Positions 53,567 through 63,799 of a DNA stretch of 64,000 nucleotides are shown here, in pieces. Source of the stretch: Pseudomonas eucalypticola (lineage in GTDB: Bacteria; Pseudomonadota; Gammaproteobacteria; Pseudomonadales; Pseudomonadaceae). The translations under genes were made by a program, and so were the position numbers. Within the stretch, counting starts at the first letter, position 1. Each line of letters begins with the position of its first letter. The notes beneath the pieces are model-generated. The model saw only the letters and a list, made by a program, of their open reading frames with translations. It was not told the DNA's origin and did not search any database. The DNA lies in NCBI RefSeq assembly GCF_013374995.1, contig NZ_CP056030.1:3380501-3444500 (forward strand), read 5' to 3'.

Positions 53567-54748
53567 CTACAACGGCAGGCTCACGATAAACGTCGAACCT
53601 TCGCCCAGCGCGCTCTGCACCGTGATCGAGCCGCCGTGAGCCACCACGATCTGTTCGGAAATGAACAGCCCCAGGCCCAGCCCGGCCACTACGTGGGTCG
53701 CGGAGACGCGCTCGAACTGCTGGAAAATGCGTGCCTGGTTTTCCTTGCTGATACCGATGCCATGGTCACGCACCTCGACCCGCGCCGTGCCCTTGTGGGC
53801 ATACACGCTGACCTCGATGGGGCCACGGCCGCCGTAGCGCAGGGCATTGGACACCAGGTTGGCAACCACCTGTTCGATACGGAACTCATCCCAGGTGCCC
53901 ACCACCGGTTCACTGGCGTGCAGGCTGAGCGTGCACTCGGCGGCGGCCACCTGGGGGGCGAAGTTGTCCAGCAAATTGCCGACCAGGTTCACCAGGTCGA
54001 ATTCGCTGGGGCGAATGGACAGCTTGCCGGTGCGAATGCGCGACACGTCCAGCATGTCTTCGATCAGGCGAATCAGGCTCTGGATTTGCCGCTCGTCACG
54101 CTCGACCATGCCGCGCATCTTGTCCAGGGTGAAGGCGTCGGCGTTGTCGCGGGCCAGGTGCAGCTTGCGCAACTGGGTTTCCAGGATCAGGCCATTGAGG
54201 GGCGTGCGCACCTCGTGGGAGACGATGGACATGAAGTCATCACGCATGCGCACCGCGTGTTCCAGCTCGTTCTGGGTGGCTTGCAGTTTTTTCAGCAGCA
54301 GTTCCTGCTCCTGGCGGCTGCGCTCCAGGGCTTCGAGCTGCTCCTTGAGCGCCTTGCGCTGGCAATACAGGTCGACGAACACGTTGACCTTGCTCTTCAC
54401 CGCATGAATTTCCAGGGGCTTGTGCAGGAAGTCCACCGCCCCGCTTTCATAGCCCTTGAAGGCGTAGTTCATCTCGCGCCCGGCGGCGCTGACGAACACG
54501 ATGGGAATGCTCTTGGTCTTTTCCGTGCCGCGCATCATCTCGGCCAGTTCGAAACCGTTCATGCCCGGCATCTGCACATCGAGAATGGCCAGGGCAAATT
54601 CGTGTTGCAGCAGCAGCGACAAGGCTTCATCGGCCGAGAGTGCCTTGTGCACCTCGCGGTCATCGGCCTTGATCAGCGCTTCCAGGGCCAGAAGATTTTC
54701 CGGCAAGTCGTCAACGATCAGCAATTTGGCTTTTATGGGGCTTAGCAT
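53567..54748 (-). CDS. Receiver-histidine kinase fusion protein
   Basis: This 393-residue cytosolic protein has an N-terminal receiver (acceptor Asp in LAILDVQMPGMNG, Lys in FLHKPLE), a short coiled coil (about 125-160), a HisKA domain with His178 in SHEVRTPLN, and an HATPase domain (NLVSNALRYGG, DHGIGI, GLGLGLFIS). Such REC-HK proteins accept phosphate from a partner kinase and pass a signal on. Its start overlaps the 3' end of the cheB-like gene by 7 nt. Confidence 0.9.
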   Translation of the reverse strand: MLSPIKAKLLIVDDLPENLLALEALIKADDREVHKALSADEALSLLLQHEFALAILDVQMPGMNGFELAEMMRGTEKTKSIPIVFVSAAGREMNYAFKGYESGAVDFLHKPLEIHAVKSKVNVFVDLYCQRKALKEQLEALERSRQEQELLLKKLQATQNELEHAVRMRDDFMSIVSHEVRTPLNGLILETQLRKLHLARDNADAFTLDKMRGMVERDERQIQSLIRLIEDMLDVSRIRTGKLSIRPSEFDLVNLVGNLLDNFAPQVAAAECTLSLHASEPVVGTWDEFRIEQVVANLVSNALRYGGRGPIEVSVYAHKGTARVEVRDHGIGISKENQARIFQQFERVSATHVVAGLGLGLFISEQIVVAHGGSITVQSALGEGSTFIVSLPL

Positions 54749-55326
54749 GCGCTTCGTTCCAGCGTGGCGAGCAATGAGCCTATGCCATTCAATGGGAGGA
54801 TATGGTCGGGCCGGCGCAAGCGCAGTGCTGCCTGGGGCATGACTGCCACGCGCGCCTCGGCCGGGTCCTGGACGATGGTCAGACCACCGCGTTCGCCAAT
54901 CGTTGCCAGGCCCCGTGCACCATCTTCGTTGGCACCGGTGAGCAACACCCCCACCAGGTGCGGGCCGTAGGCATCGGCGGCCGATTCGAAGAGGATGTCG
55001 ATGGAGGGGCGCGAGTAATGCACCCGCTCTTCCTGGCTCAGCGACAGGCTGCGGTCCTGCTCCACCGACAGGTGATACCCCGGGCCCGCGAAATAGAACA
55101 TCCCTGGTTGTATGTCTTCCTTGTCCACGGCCTCCTTGGCCGGGCGGTGCATTCGCCGCGCGAACACCTCGGCCAATTGGCTATGGCGGTCATCTGGCAG
55201 GTGCAGCACCGTGAGCACCGGCAGCGCGAAGCTGGCCGGCAGCATGCCGTACACACGCAGCAGGGCCTCGACCCCGCCCGCCGACGCCCCCACTACCACT
55301 GCCGAGTAACCTGCCCGAGGGTTCAT
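54742..55326 (-). CDS. CheB-type methylesterase domain protein
   Basis: This 194-residue protein is the catalytic domain of CheB without the regulatory receiver. Active-site residues are Ser in VVGASAGGVEAL, His in LTVLHLPDDRH, and Asp in LTGANEDGARGL. It pairs with the cheR-like gene, whose 3' end overlaps its start by 4 nt. With no methyl-accepting chemoreceptor in the window, its target may be the neighbouring hybrid kinase or another receptor. Confidence 0.9.
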   Translation of the reverse strand: MNPRAGYSAVVVGASAGGVEALLRVYGMLPASFALPVLTVLHLPDDRHSQLAEVFARRMHRPAKEAVDKEDIQPGMFYFAGPGYHLSVEQDRSLSLSQEERVHYSRPSIDILFESAADAYGPHLVGVLLTGANEDGARGLATIGERGGLTIVQDPAEARVAVMPQAALRLRRPDHILPLNGIGSLLATLERSAC

Positions 55327-56144
55327 GTCTTGCGATAGATCCGCTCAGGTTTGGCCAGGGCCTCGAAACGGCCGCTGTAGGCGGAGAAGTCCAGGGTTTC
55401 CTTGCTGCCCAGCACCAGAAAGCCGCGGTGGCACAGGGACTCGTGAAACAGCCCGAAGGCCCGGTCCTGGAGCTTTTTGTTGAAATAGATCAGCACATTG
55501 CGGCACGAAACCAACTGGGTTTCGGAAAACACGCTGTCGGTGGCCAGGCTGTGGTCGGCGAAGGTCACGTTCTCGCGCAGGCTGCTGTCGAAGATCGCGT
55601 TACCATAGGCGGCCGTGTAGTAATTGGAAAACGCTTCACAGCCACCGGCACGCTGGTAGTTCTCGGTGTACGTGCGCACGCTCTCCATCGAGTAGATGCC
55701 CTGCTTGGCTTTCTCCAGCGACTGCGGGTTGATGTCCGTGGCGTAGATGATGGTGCGGTCCAGCAGGCCCTCCTCGCGCAGCAGGATGGCCATGGAGTAC
55801 ACCTCCTCGCCCGTGCTGCACCCGGCGATCCACACCTTGATGGACGGGTACGTGCGCAACAACGGCACAACTTCGCGGCGGATGACCAGGAAATGCTCGG
55901 GGTCGCGAAACATCTCGCTAACCGGAATCGTCAGGTACTGGAGCAGCTGCATGAACGTGGTGGGGTCATGCAGCACCCGCTCCTGCAACGCCGAAATGGT
56001 GTTGCAGTCCAGTTGTCGCAGGGCATGGTTGATCCGGCGCTTGATGGACGCACCGGAGTAATCGCGGAAATCGTAGCTGTACTTGAGGTAGATGGCCTCG
56101 ATCAGCAGACGGATCTCGATATCGGTATTGCGCTCCACCGTCAT
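55323..56144 (-). CDS. CheR-type protein methyltransferase
   Basis: This 273-residue protein has the CheR N-terminal helical domain (YSYDFRDYSGASIKRRINHAL) and the SAM-binding domain (WIAGCSTGEEVYSMAILL; IYATDINPQSLEKAKQGIY; LVSCRNVLIYFNKKLQDRA). It methylates glutamates on receptor-like proteins, using SAM. It lies between the CheB gene and the large hybrid kinase on the same strand, so these four or five genes are probably one operon. Confidence 0.92.
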   Translation of the reverse strand: MTVERNTDIEIRLLIEAIYLKYSYDFRDYSGASIKRRINHALRQLDCNTISALQERVLHDPTTFMQLLQYLTIPVSEMFRDPEHFLVIRREVVPLLRTYPSIKVWIAGCSTGEEVYSMAILLREEGLLDRTIIYATDINPQSLEKAKQGIYSMESVRTYTENYQRAGGCEAFSNYYTAAYGNAIFDSSLRENVTFADHSLATDSVFSETQLVSCRNVLIYFNKKLQDRAFGLFHESLCHRGFLVLGSKETLDFSAYSGRFEALAKPERIYRKT

Positions 56145-56178
56145 GAACGGCAGCCCGAGGTAATGACGCTGTACGGCA

Positions 56179-59100
56179 CTAAATGCGCTCCAACTGTGGC
56201 AACCACACGCGTATCAGGGAAAACAGCCGATCCAGGTCGATGGGCTTGGCCAGGTAATCGTTGGCGCCGGCCTGCAGGCAGCGCTCCTGATCGTCCTTCA
56301 TGGCCTTGGCGGTGACGGCGATGATCGGCAGCTTGCGCCAGCGCGTGTCCTTGCGGATCTCGCGGGTGGCTTCGTAACCGTCCATTTCCGGCATCATCAC
56401 GTCCATCAGCACCAGGTCGATGTCGTCCACCTGATTGAGTTTGTCGATGGCCTCGCGGCCGTTGCGACCGATTTCAACGATCGCGCCCTTGTGCTCCAGG
56501 GCACTGGTGAGGGCGAAGATATTGCGCACATCGTCGTCCACCACCAGAATCTTGCGCCCCTCGAAGACCTTGTCGCGGCTGCGCGCGGTCTTGAGCATCT
56601 TCTGCCTTTCCTGAGACAACTGGGATTCGACTTTGTGCAGAAACAGCGTCACTTCGTCCAGCAGCCGCTCGGGCGAGCGCGCGCCCTTGATGATGATCGA
56701 GCGCGAATACTTGAGCAGCTCGGCCTCTTCGTCCCGGGTCAGGTTGCGGCCGGTGTAGACGATCACCGGCGGGAATGCGCAGATTTCCTCGGTGGACATG
56801 CGCTTGAGCAGGTCATTGCCGAGCATGTCCGGCAGCTTGAGGTCAATGATCATGCAGTCGTAGACGTGCTCGCGCAGCAGGTCCAGGGCGTCCTGGGCCA
56901 GGCCCACGGCAGTGATCTCGATGTCCTCATCGCCAATCAGGCGCGCGATGCTCTCGCGCTGCAGGTCGTCGTCTTCCACCAGCAGGATGCGCTTGAGCTT
57001 CTGCGTGAGCTTGGCTTCCAGGCGGGCGAACACCGTCTTGAGTTCGTCGCGGGTCGTGGGTTTCACCGCGTAGCCGACAGCGCCCATGTGCATGGCCGCT
57101 TCGACGCGGTCTTCCACGGAAATCACGTGTACCGGGATGTGCCGGGTAGCCGGCAGTTCCTTCAGGCGTTGCAGCACGGTCAGGCCGGAGTGGTCGGGCA
57201 GGCGCATGTCCAGCAAGATGGCATCGGGCACGAACTGCGCCGCCAGGTTGAAGCCCTCGTCGGCGCCGTGGGCCACCAGGCAGTGGTAGTTCAGCTCGTG
57301 GGCCAGGTCATAGAGAATGCGGGCGAAGTTCGGCTCGTCCTCGATCACCAGGATACAACGACGCTCGAATGGGCCCTTGTCGCGGTCATCAGGGAAACGC
57401 GCGATGGTCACTTCGGGCACCACCACGTGCGCAGGCTCGTTGGCGGTGGTCGCCGGGGCCTGAATCACCGTGGGCGCCGGGTGCACCTCGGTGCGTTCCA
57501 GGGCTTCGTAATGCTGGGGCAGGATCAAGGTGAACTCACTGCCCTTGCCCAGGGTGCTGCTGACGCTGATGTAGCCGCCCAGCAGGTTGGCCAGGTCACG
57601 GGAAATCGACAGGCCCAGGCCGGTGCCGCCGTAACGGCGGTTGGTGGTGCCATCGGCCTGGCGGAAGGCTTCGAAGATGGCCTGCTGCTGGTCCACCGCC
57701 ACGCCGATGCCGGTGTCACGCACATGGAAGGCAATACCATTGTCCGGCTGCGGCGCGACGATCAGGGTCACTTGGCCCTTTTCGGTGAATTTCAGTGCGT
57801 TGGACAACAGGTTCTTGAGGATCTGCTCGACCCGCTGACGGTCGGTGAACAGATGCGCCGGCGTGCCGTCGAGCAATTCGACGGTGAACGTCAGCTGCTT
57901 GTCGGCAGCCAGGGGCTCGAACAGGGTGCGCAGGCCGTCCACCAGGCGCGCGGTGCTGGTGTTTTCAGGGCGCACATCCAGTTTGCCGGCCTCGACCTTG
58001 GAAATATCGAGGATGTCGTTGATCAGGTTGAGCAGGTCGTTGCCGGCGGAATAGATCGACTCGGCGAACTTGACCTGCTCGCTGGTGAGGTTTTCCTCGG
58101 CGTTCTCGGCCAGCAGCTTGGCCAGGATCAGCGAGCTGTTGAGGGGCGTACGCAGCTCGTGGGACATGTTGGCCAGGAACTCGGACTTGTACTTGCTGGA
58201 GCGCTGCAACTCTTCGGCGCGCTCTTCCAGCTCCACCTGGGCCCGGTTGAGTTCCAGGTTCTTCAGGTCCAGGGCATCGCGTTGTTCAGCCAGGGCGTCG
58301 GTGCGCTCGGCCAGTTGTTCGTTGGTCTGCTCCAGTTCCGCCTGCTGGGTTTCCAGGTGCGCCTGGGACTCCTTGAGCACCCGTGACTGTTCTTCCAGTT
58401 CTTCGTTGGCGGTCTTGAGTTCTTCCTGCTGCACCTGCAGTTCTTCGTTGAGCTGCTGGGTCTCGGCCAACACTTCCTGCAGGCGCTGACGGTAGCGGGC
58501 CGCCTCGATGGAGGTGCCCATGTTGCTGGCCAGCAACTCAAGCAACTCGACGTCGCGGTCACTCAAGGGGCGCAGGAAGCCCAACTCCACCACGCCATTG
58601 ATGCCATCGTCGTTGTGGGTCGGCATGATCAGCACGCTGTGGGGCAGGCCCTCGCCCAGGCCCGAGGCGAACTTGAAGTAGTCATGGGGTACGTTGTCCA
58701 GGCGCATCAGGCGCCCGGTCTGGGCGGCCTGGCCGATCACGCCTTCGCCGTTGATGATGATCTGGTCCTGGTTCTCCTGCTCGCGCGAGAAACCGTAGGT
58801 GGCCACGCGGCGCAAGCTGCCGTGTTCTTCGCGCACATACACCGCCGCGACCACACTGCCCAGGTAGGCGGCGAAGAACTGCAGCATGTTGCGGCCCAGC
58901 ATCTGCAGGGTCAGCTGGCCCAGCACCTGCTCGGCCAGCTGCGTTTGCCCGGTGCGCAGCCAGGCCTGGCCTTCCAGGCGTTCAGCGCTGCGGCGCTGGG
59001 CGTCGAGGTTGTCGCCATAGGTCGTGGACAGGCTGACCATGTCCCGGCGGCCAAAGTACGCCAACGCACCGCTGATCAGCACCAGAAAGAGGATGTACAG

Positions 59101-59673
59101 GGTCACCGACAGCGTGATGGTATGGCTGACGTCTTCACTGCGCTGAATGCGTAGCTGGTGCTCCATGGCGATGAAGTCATCGAACTCCCCGCGGATGGCA
59201 TCGGTGAGGCGCTTGCCCCGGCCGGTCTGCACCACCGACGAATAATCGCCGGAGGTGCGTTTCATGTCGATCATGGCCTGGGAGTAGGCCATCCACTCTT
59301 TCTGCAGGGCCATGATCCGCGTCAGGCGGTCAACCTGAGTATTATTGTCAGCCACCAGCTGCTGCAAGGCCGGCACTTCGGCGGCCAGGCGCGGCTTGGC
59401 CAGCTCGAAAGGGTCCAGGTAGTCTTCCTTGCCGCTGAGCAGGTAACCGCGCATGCCGGTTTCCATGTCGATGGCCAGCTTGGAGACTTCATTGGCGTTG
59501 TTGATGACCCGGTCGGTGTGCTCGACCCAGTCAATGGTATTCATCAGGTAGCCGATGATGCCGACGAACACCACGCCGCTGAGCAGGCCCACGCCCAGGG
59601 GCAGGCTGACGTTGCGGGTCAGCAGCTTGCGGAAACTCTGCTCATCGATGTTGGTGGGTTTGCTCATGTCCAT
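56179..59673 (-). CDS. CHASE3-GAF hybrid histidine kinase with three receivers
   Basis: This 1164-residue inner-membrane protein comprises a first helix (about 20-42), a CHASE3 sensor domain (about 45-185, with [21 protein letters not shown]), a second helix (about 188-208), a GAF domain (about 262-380), a long coiled coil (about 385-490), HisKA with His505 in SHELRTPLN, HATPase ([28 protein letters not shown]), and receivers at about 770-885, 892-1010 and 1038-1155. Receiver 1 has [10 protein letters not shown], receiver 2 [10 protein letters not shown], and receiver 3 [12 protein letters not shown]. Receiver 2 has an Ile-Lys-Gly motif (IIIKGARS). The start at 59673 (MDMSKP) or 59667 is preferred over an upstream frame extension. 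Confidence 0.92.
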   Translation of the reverse strand: MDMSKPTNIDEQSFRKLLTRNVSLPLGVGLLSGVVFVGIIGYLMNTIDWVEHTDRVINNANEVSKLAIDMETGMRGYLLSGKEDYLDPFELAKPRLAAEVPALQQLVADNNTQVDRLTRIMALQKEWMAYSQAMIDMKRTSGDYSSVVQTGRGKRLTDAIRGEFDDFIAMEHQLRIQRSEDVSHTITLSVTLYILFLVLISGALAYFGRRDMVSLSTTYGDNLDAQRRSAERLEGQAWLRTGQTQLAEQVLGQLTLQMLGRNMLQFFAAYLGSVVAAVYVREEHGSLRRVATYGFSREQENQDQIIINGEGVIGQAAQTGRLMRLDNVPHDYFKFASGLGEGLPHSVLIMPTHNDDGINGVVELGFLRPLSDRDVELLELLASNMGTSIEAARYRQRLQEVLAETQQLNEELQVQQEELKTANEELEEQSRVLKESQAHLETQQAELEQTNEQLAERTDALAEQRDALDLKNLELNRAQVELEERAEELQRSSKYKSEFLANMSHELRTPLNSSLILAKLLAENAEENLTSEQVKFAESIYSAGNDLLNLINDILDISKVEAGKLDVRPENTSTARLVDGLRTLFEPLAADKQLTFTVELLDGTPAHLFTDRQRVEQILKNLLSNALKFTEKGQVTLIVAPQPDNGIAFHVRDTGIGVAVDQQQAIFEAFRQADGTTNRRYGGTGLGLSISRDLANLLGGYISVSSTLGKGSEFTLILPQHYEALERTEVHPAPTVIQAPATTANEPAHVVVPEVTIARFPDDRDKGPFERRCILVIEDEPNFARILYDLAHELNYHCLVAHGADEGFNLAAQFVPDAILLDMRLPDHSGLTVLQRLKELPATRHIPVHVISVEDRVEAAMHMGAVGYAVKPTTRDELKTVFARLEAKLTQKLKRILLVEDDDLQRESIARLIGDEDIEITAVGLAQDALDLLREHVYDCMIIDLKLPDMLGNDLLKRMSTEEICAFPPVIVYTGRNLTRDEEAELLKYSRSIIIKGARSPERLLDEVTLFLHKVESQLSQERQKMLKTARSRDKVFEGRKILVVDDDVRNIFALTSALEHKGAIVEIGRNGREAIDKLNQVDDIDLVLMDVMMPEMDGYEATREIRKDTRWRKLPIIAVTAKAMKDDQERCLQAGANDYLAKPIDLDRLFSLIRVWLPQLERI

Positions 59674-59981
59674 GCGCCCCGGAATGGTGGTAAATCGGCA
59701 GATTTTGCCGGAAATCCATGTAAAAGATCCAAGTTTTCCCATTCATTCTGAAGAAAATTCTTATTGAACTTTTCCTTCATCCTACGATGTCTAGAAGCAG
59801 GCGAGGCTTTTGGCCAGTATTTACGGGGATATTTTGCATCTGGCCGTGGCACCGGTATCCTGTGTACCGGTAATTTTCACAATTGCCGGCCGCCGTACGG
59901 AACTTGCCGAATGCGCCGCTTACTCATTAAAGACCGGCGGCGCACCCTGCGCCCCCTCCGTTACCGTCCAGGATCGCTCCA
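59674..59981. other. Divergent intergenic region between hybrid kinase and response regulator
   Basis: This region contains AT-rich stretches near 59745-59830 that probably include promoters for both divergent genes. I could not fix a convincing -35/-10 pair, and I see no other gene. Confidence 0.5.
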
Positions 59982-60350
59982 ATGCCAGAAGCCACCCCCC
60001 ACACCATTCTCGTTGTCGAGGACGACTCGATCGTGCGCATGTTGATCGTCGATGTGCTGGAGGAGTTGGAGTACCAGGTACTGGAGGCAGCCGATGGCGA
60101 GGCGGCGTTGGTGTACATCACCAACGGCGATACCGTCATTGACCTGATGATGACTGACCAGGGCCTGCCGGACATCTCCGGCTCAGAGCTGGCGGAGAAG
60201 GCCCGCGCTCAACGCCCCGACCTGCCTATCCTGTTCGCCAGCGGTTATGCCGAAAACATCGACGTGCCCCCTGGCATGCACAGCATCGGCAAGCCCTTTT
60301 CCATCGACCAGCTACGTGACAAGGTCAAGGGTATACTGGCGCACAGTTGA
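59982..60350 (+). CDS. Single-domain response regulator
   Basis: This 122-residue stand-alone receiver has ILVVEDDSIVRML, an acceptor Asp in LMMTDQGLPDISG, and Lys in IGKPFSID. The variant TDQGLPD (instead of TDxxMP) is shared by many REC proteins with FixJ-like or kinase partners. It is divergent from the triple-receiver kinase across a 308-bp region and is probably its partner. A glycosyltransferase gene follows 49 bp later. Confidence 0.88.
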   Translation: MPEATPHTILVVEDDSIVRMLIVDVLEELEYQVLEAADGEAALVYITNGDTVIDLMMTDQGLPDISGSELAEKARAQRPDLPILFASGYAENIDVPPGMHSIGKPFSIDQLRDKVKGILAHS

Positions 60351-60399
60351 TCGCTGCAGTGCGAATCGTATTCTTTATCTTCTCGGAAAAGTTCACCCC

Positions 60400-61683
60400 A
60401 TGCCCCCCGCCCACCTCCTCGTCATCGGCTACGTCTGGCCGGAACCCCGTTCTTCTGCCGCCGGTGGGCACATCATGCAGATACTCCAATGCTTCCTCGA
60501 CCAGGGCTGGCAGGTCACCTTCGCCAGCCCTGCCGGTGATGGCGAGCACATGGCCGACCTGGCGGCGCTGGGCATCGCCCGGCAGGCCATCGAGCTGAAC
60601 AATGAAAGTTTCGACCGCTTCATCGCCGAACTCACCCCCGACGTCGTGCTGTTCGACCGGTTCATGATGGAAGAGCAGTTTGGCTGGCGGGTGGAGAAAC
60701 ACTGCCCCAGTGCCCTGCGGGTGCTGGAAACCAGCGACTTGCAGAGCCTGCGCGACGCGCGCCAGGTGCTGCTCAAGGACGCCCTCAAGGCGCAACCGCA
60801 ACGCGAAGACTTCAGCACCCTGTTCAGCCTTGACCACCCCGACCTGTACCGGCACATGGCGGCGGCGGACATCAGCCAGCGGGAGGTGGCGGCGATCTAC
60901 CGCAGTGACCTGAGCCTGATGATCTCGCAACCCGAGATTGAACTGCTGACCGGCCAGTTTCGCGTGCCCGGCGCGCTGCTGCACCATTGCCCCTTGATGG
61001 TCGAGCCCTCGGGCCCCGGCAAGCCCTTTGAGCAGCGTGCGCACTTCCTCAGCATCGGCAATTTCCGCCATGCGCCGAATTGGGATGCCGTGCTGTGGCT
61101 CAAAACGGTGCTGTGGCCAAGGATTCGCCAGCGCCTGCCCCAGGCTGAACTGCACGTGTACGGCGCCTACACCCCGCCCAAGGCAATGGCCCTGAATAAC
61201 CCGGCCCAGGGCTTCCGGGTGTTGAACTGGGCCGAGGACGCGCTGCAGGTGATGGGCGATGCCCGTGTGGCGCTGGCGCCGCTGCGTTTTGGCGCGGGCA
61301 TCAAGGGCAAGCTGGTCGACGCCATGCTGTGCGGGACGCCCAGCGTCACCACCCCCATAGGCACGGAGGGCATGCACGGCCCGCTACCCTGGCCGGGGCT
61401 GGTGGCCAGCGATGTGGACGGCCTGGTGGACGCCGCTGTGCGCCTCCATCAAGACCAGGCCGCCTGGGAGCACGCCCACGCCCAGGCGCGGCCCCTGCTG
61501 GAGGCGCGCTACCGTTACCGCCCCCATGCCGAGGCACTGGTAACGCGCATCGACACCTTGCGCAGCACCCTGCAAGCCCATCGCCTTTGCAACTTCACCG
61601 GTGCCATGTTGCGCCATCATCACCACAAGAGCACCCAATACATGGCGCAATGGATCGAGGCAAAAAGAAAAAATACCGCTTAA
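60400..61683 (+). CDS. Glycosyltransferase (GT4-like)
   Basis: This 427-residue cytosolic protein has two Rossmann-like halves. The N-terminus reads GYVWPEPRSSAAGGHIMQIL and the C-terminal half has the nucleotide-sugar-binding pattern LRFGAGIKGKLVDAMLCGTP followed by IGTEGMHG, with Glu/Gly positions typical of GT4. The acceptor and sugar are unknown. Its position right after a response regulator suggests that the regulator's system may control surface glycan synthesis (inference). The ribosome binding site is weak (GGAAAAG). Confidence 0.85.
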   Translation: MPPAHLLVIGYVWPEPRSSAAGGHIMQILQCFLDQGWQVTFASPAGDGEHMADLAALGIARQAIELNNESFDRFIAELTPDVVLFDRFMMEEQFGWRVEKHCPSALRVLETSDLQSLRDARQVLLKDALKAQPQREDFSTLFSLDHPDLYRHMAAADISQREVAAIYRSDLSLMISQPEIELLTGQFRVPGALLHHCPLMVEPSGPGKPFEQRAHFLSIGNFRHAPNWDAVLWLKTVLWPRIRQRLPQAELHVYGAYTPPKAMALNNPAQGFRVLNWAEDALQVMGDARVALAPLRFGAGIKGKLVDAMLCGTPSVTTPIGTEGMHGPLPWPGLVASDVDGLVDAAVRLHQDQAAWEHAHAQARPLLEARYRYRPHAEALVTRIDTLRSTLQAHRLCNFTGAMLRHHHHKSTQYMAQWIEAKRKNTA

Positions 61684-61695
61684 TTGGATCCAATT
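61682..61695. promoter_or_regulatory. Perfect palindrome AATTGGATCCAATT upstream of the RpiR gene
   Basis: This 14-bp perfect palindrome begins at the glycosyltransferase stop codon and lies 64 bp before the RpiR-family start. It could be an operator for that gene, perhaps autoregulatory. GntR-family sites of the form TTGGnnnnCCAA look similar, so the cognate protein is open. Confidence 0.4.
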
Positions 61696-61758
61696 TAAAT
61701 CCATGACTACACTGCCGGGAACCGTGGCCATTTCACTCTCGAACAGGTTGTCGCCGTC

Positions 61759-62688
61759 ATGATGGATACTCCCGCTCCGGACTTCACTCACAAGGTCTAC
61801 AAGACGCCGTTGATGCAACGCATGAGCCAAGTGGCCAAGGAGCTGGGACGCCCTGGCCTGGCGCTCGACAGGCAGCCGGCGTTGTACAAGGTGGCCGACT
61901 TCATTCTACAGAACCCCTGGCTGTCCCCTACCCTGAACATCGAACATCTGTCCGCCGGGGCAGGCACGTCGACGGCGGCCGTCAACCGCCTGGCCAATTA
62001 CATGGGCATGAACGGCTTCACTGGCCTGCGTGAAGCCCTGGTGCTGCATTTGCTGGAACTGGTATCGCCCGCTGACTGGGTACGGGCGCAAGTGGCCCAG
62101 CATCCCGAGCGCGGCTTCGGGCTGCACCAGCAGGTACGCCTGAGCACGGGCAACCTCGATGCCGCCCTCAGCGCCAACGACGACGACCGCTTCGACAGTG
62201 TGGTGACCAGCCTGGCCCAGGCCCGGCACCTGTACGTGCTGGGCTTTGGCAACTGCCACTACCTGGCAGGCCTGGCCACCACCTGCCTGGTGCCCCACTG
62301 TGCCCACGTGGTGGCGTTGAACATGGAAGGTGGCAGCGAGAACGCCGCCTACCGCATGGCCGCCATCGGCCCCGGCGACACCTTGCTGACCCTGGCGCTG
62401 CAGCCCTATGCCAATGACACCTTGCACCTGGCGGAGTATGCCGCCAGTCGCGGCGCGGCCGTCGTGGCCATCACCGACTCGCCCGCTTCGCCCATGATGG
62501 CCGTGGCCAACCAGTGCCTGTTCGCGCCCCCGACCCACCCGGTGTTGCGCAACTCCAAGGTGGCGATGCTGGTGCTGATCGAAGCACTGGCCAGCGCGGT
62601 GCGGCTGCGTAATCTGGAGCCGATCAACCAATCCATTCGCCTGGCCGAAGACGCGCTCAAGTACGTGCAGGGTAAAGGCTGCGCCTGA
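61759..62688 (+). CDS. MurR/RpiR-family transcriptional regulator
   Basis: This 309-residue protein has an N-terminal HTH_6 domain (KVADFILQNPWLS and SAGAGTSTAAVNRLANYMGMNGF) and a C-terminal SIS domain (RHLYVLGFGNCHYLAGL; GDTLLTLALQPYANDTLHLAEYAASRG; VVAITDSPASPM). Such proteins sense phosphosugars or related ligands. It is followed 74 bp later by an AraC regulator on the same strand; the target genes are not evident. Confidence 0.9.
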   Translation: MMDTPAPDFTHKVYKTPLMQRMSQVAKELGRPGLALDRQPALYKVADFILQNPWLSPTLNIEHLSAGAGTSTAAVNRLANYMGMNGFTGLREALVLHLLELVSPADWVRAQVAQHPERGFGLHQQVRLSTGNLDAALSANDDDRFDSVVTSLAQARHLYVLGFGNCHYLAGLATTCLVPHCAHVVALNMEGGSENAAYRMAAIGPGDTLLTLALQPYANDTLHLAEYAASRGAAVVAITDSPASPMMAVANQCLFAPPTHPVLRNSKVAMLVLIEALASAVRLRNLEPINQSIRLAEDALKYVQGKGCA

Positions 62689-62762
62689 ATGGGCATTGCC
62701 GGGGCAGTGCCTTTATGAGTAGGCTTGGGGCTTACTGGCACACAACAACAAGCGGCCACCGC

Positions 62763-63674
62763 ATGACCAGACCCAGCAGAATCACCGACCCGTCCTATGA
62801 GTTGATGGACGATCACGAAGGCTTGTCGATCATCTATCGCCAGCACGGCTTCCCCTGCCCCCTGGTGCGCTGGCACTTTCACAAGGAATACGAACTGCAC
62901 CTGATCGTGGCCAGTTCCGGCAAGGTATTCGTGGGCGACTACATCGGTAATTTCCACCCCAATAGCCTGTTCCTCACCGGCCCCAACCTGCCCCACAACT
63001 GGATCAGCCAGGTGGCGCCCGACCAGGTGGTGGAAAAGCGCGACATGCTGGTCAACTTCACGGACGAACTGTTCGACAACGCCCTGCCGGTGTTCAGCGA
63101 ACTCAAGGGCCTGAGCCCCTTGCTGGAACGGGCCCGGCACGGCATCGAGTTCCGCTGCCCGCGAACACTGGAACAGGCCGCCATGCTGATGCAATGCATC
63201 GCCGACAGCCAGGGGGTGAGCCGCCTGGGCTACTTCCTGATCCTGATGGAGCGCCTGGCGGCGTGCGAGGACTACCAATTGCTGTCCGACAGCAATGCGC
63301 CCCACCTGGCGGACGAGAACAGCATCGACCGCACCAACCGTGCGGTGGACTACATCTTCAGCCACTACAGCCGGGACCTGCCCCTCGAAGAAGTGGCCCA
63401 GCACCTGGGCATGAAGCCCACCTATTTTTCGCGGGTGTTCAAACAGGCCACGGGGCGCTGCTTTGTCGAGTTCGTCAACCGCCTGCGCATCAGCAAATCC
63501 TGTGAACTGCTGGCCGATGGGCGCAGGGCCGTCACCGACGTGTGCTTCCAATCCGGGTTCAACAACATTTCCAACTTCAACCGGCGCTTCCAGCAGCTCA
63601 AAGGCATGACCCCGTCCGATTACCGCCGCTTGGCCGTGCAGCGCGTCACCGAGCAGAACCCGCGCAACACCTGA
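62763..63674 (+). CDS. AraC-family regulator, MtlR-like
   Basis: This 303-residue protein has a cupin-like N-terminus (CPLVRWHFHKEYELHLIVAS, then GPNLPHNWIS) and a C-terminal AraC double HTH (LEEVAQHLGMKPTYFSRVFKQ and VTDVCFQSGFNNISNFNRRF, then LKGMTPSDYRR). It resembles the mannitol/arabitol activator MtlR of fluorescent pseudomonads in size and pattern. The mtl genes would be expected nearby but are not in the window, so the name is tentative. Confidence 0.85.
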   Translation: MTRPSRITDPSYELMDDHEGLSIIYRQHGFPCPLVRWHFHKEYELHLIVASSGKVFVGDYIGNFHPNSLFLTGPNLPHNWISQVAPDQVVEKRDMLVNFTDELFDNALPVFSELKGLSPLLERARHGIEFRCPRTLEQAAMLMQCIADSQGVSRLGYFLILMERLAACEDYQLLSDSNAPHLADENSIDRTNRAVDYIFSHYSRDLPLEEVAQHLGMKPTYFSRVFKQATGRCFVEFVNRLRISKSCELLADGRRAVTDVCFQSGFNNISNFNRRFQQLKGMTPSDYRRLAVQRVTEQNPRNT

Positions 63675-63799
63675 CCCGCGGCGTGCCGGCGCGCATTGTT
63701 ACCGGATCGGGAACACAGCCTTGCGGCCTGCGACCTAGCGTCGCACCCTAGCCATTGGTAGAGTAGCGCCCGTTTGGAAGAACCTGTAAGGACCGCCCC

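Noticed and set aside
56491..58386. 631-codon plus-strand frame opposite the triple-receiver kinase
   Set aside because: Shadow of the kinase and receiver domains.
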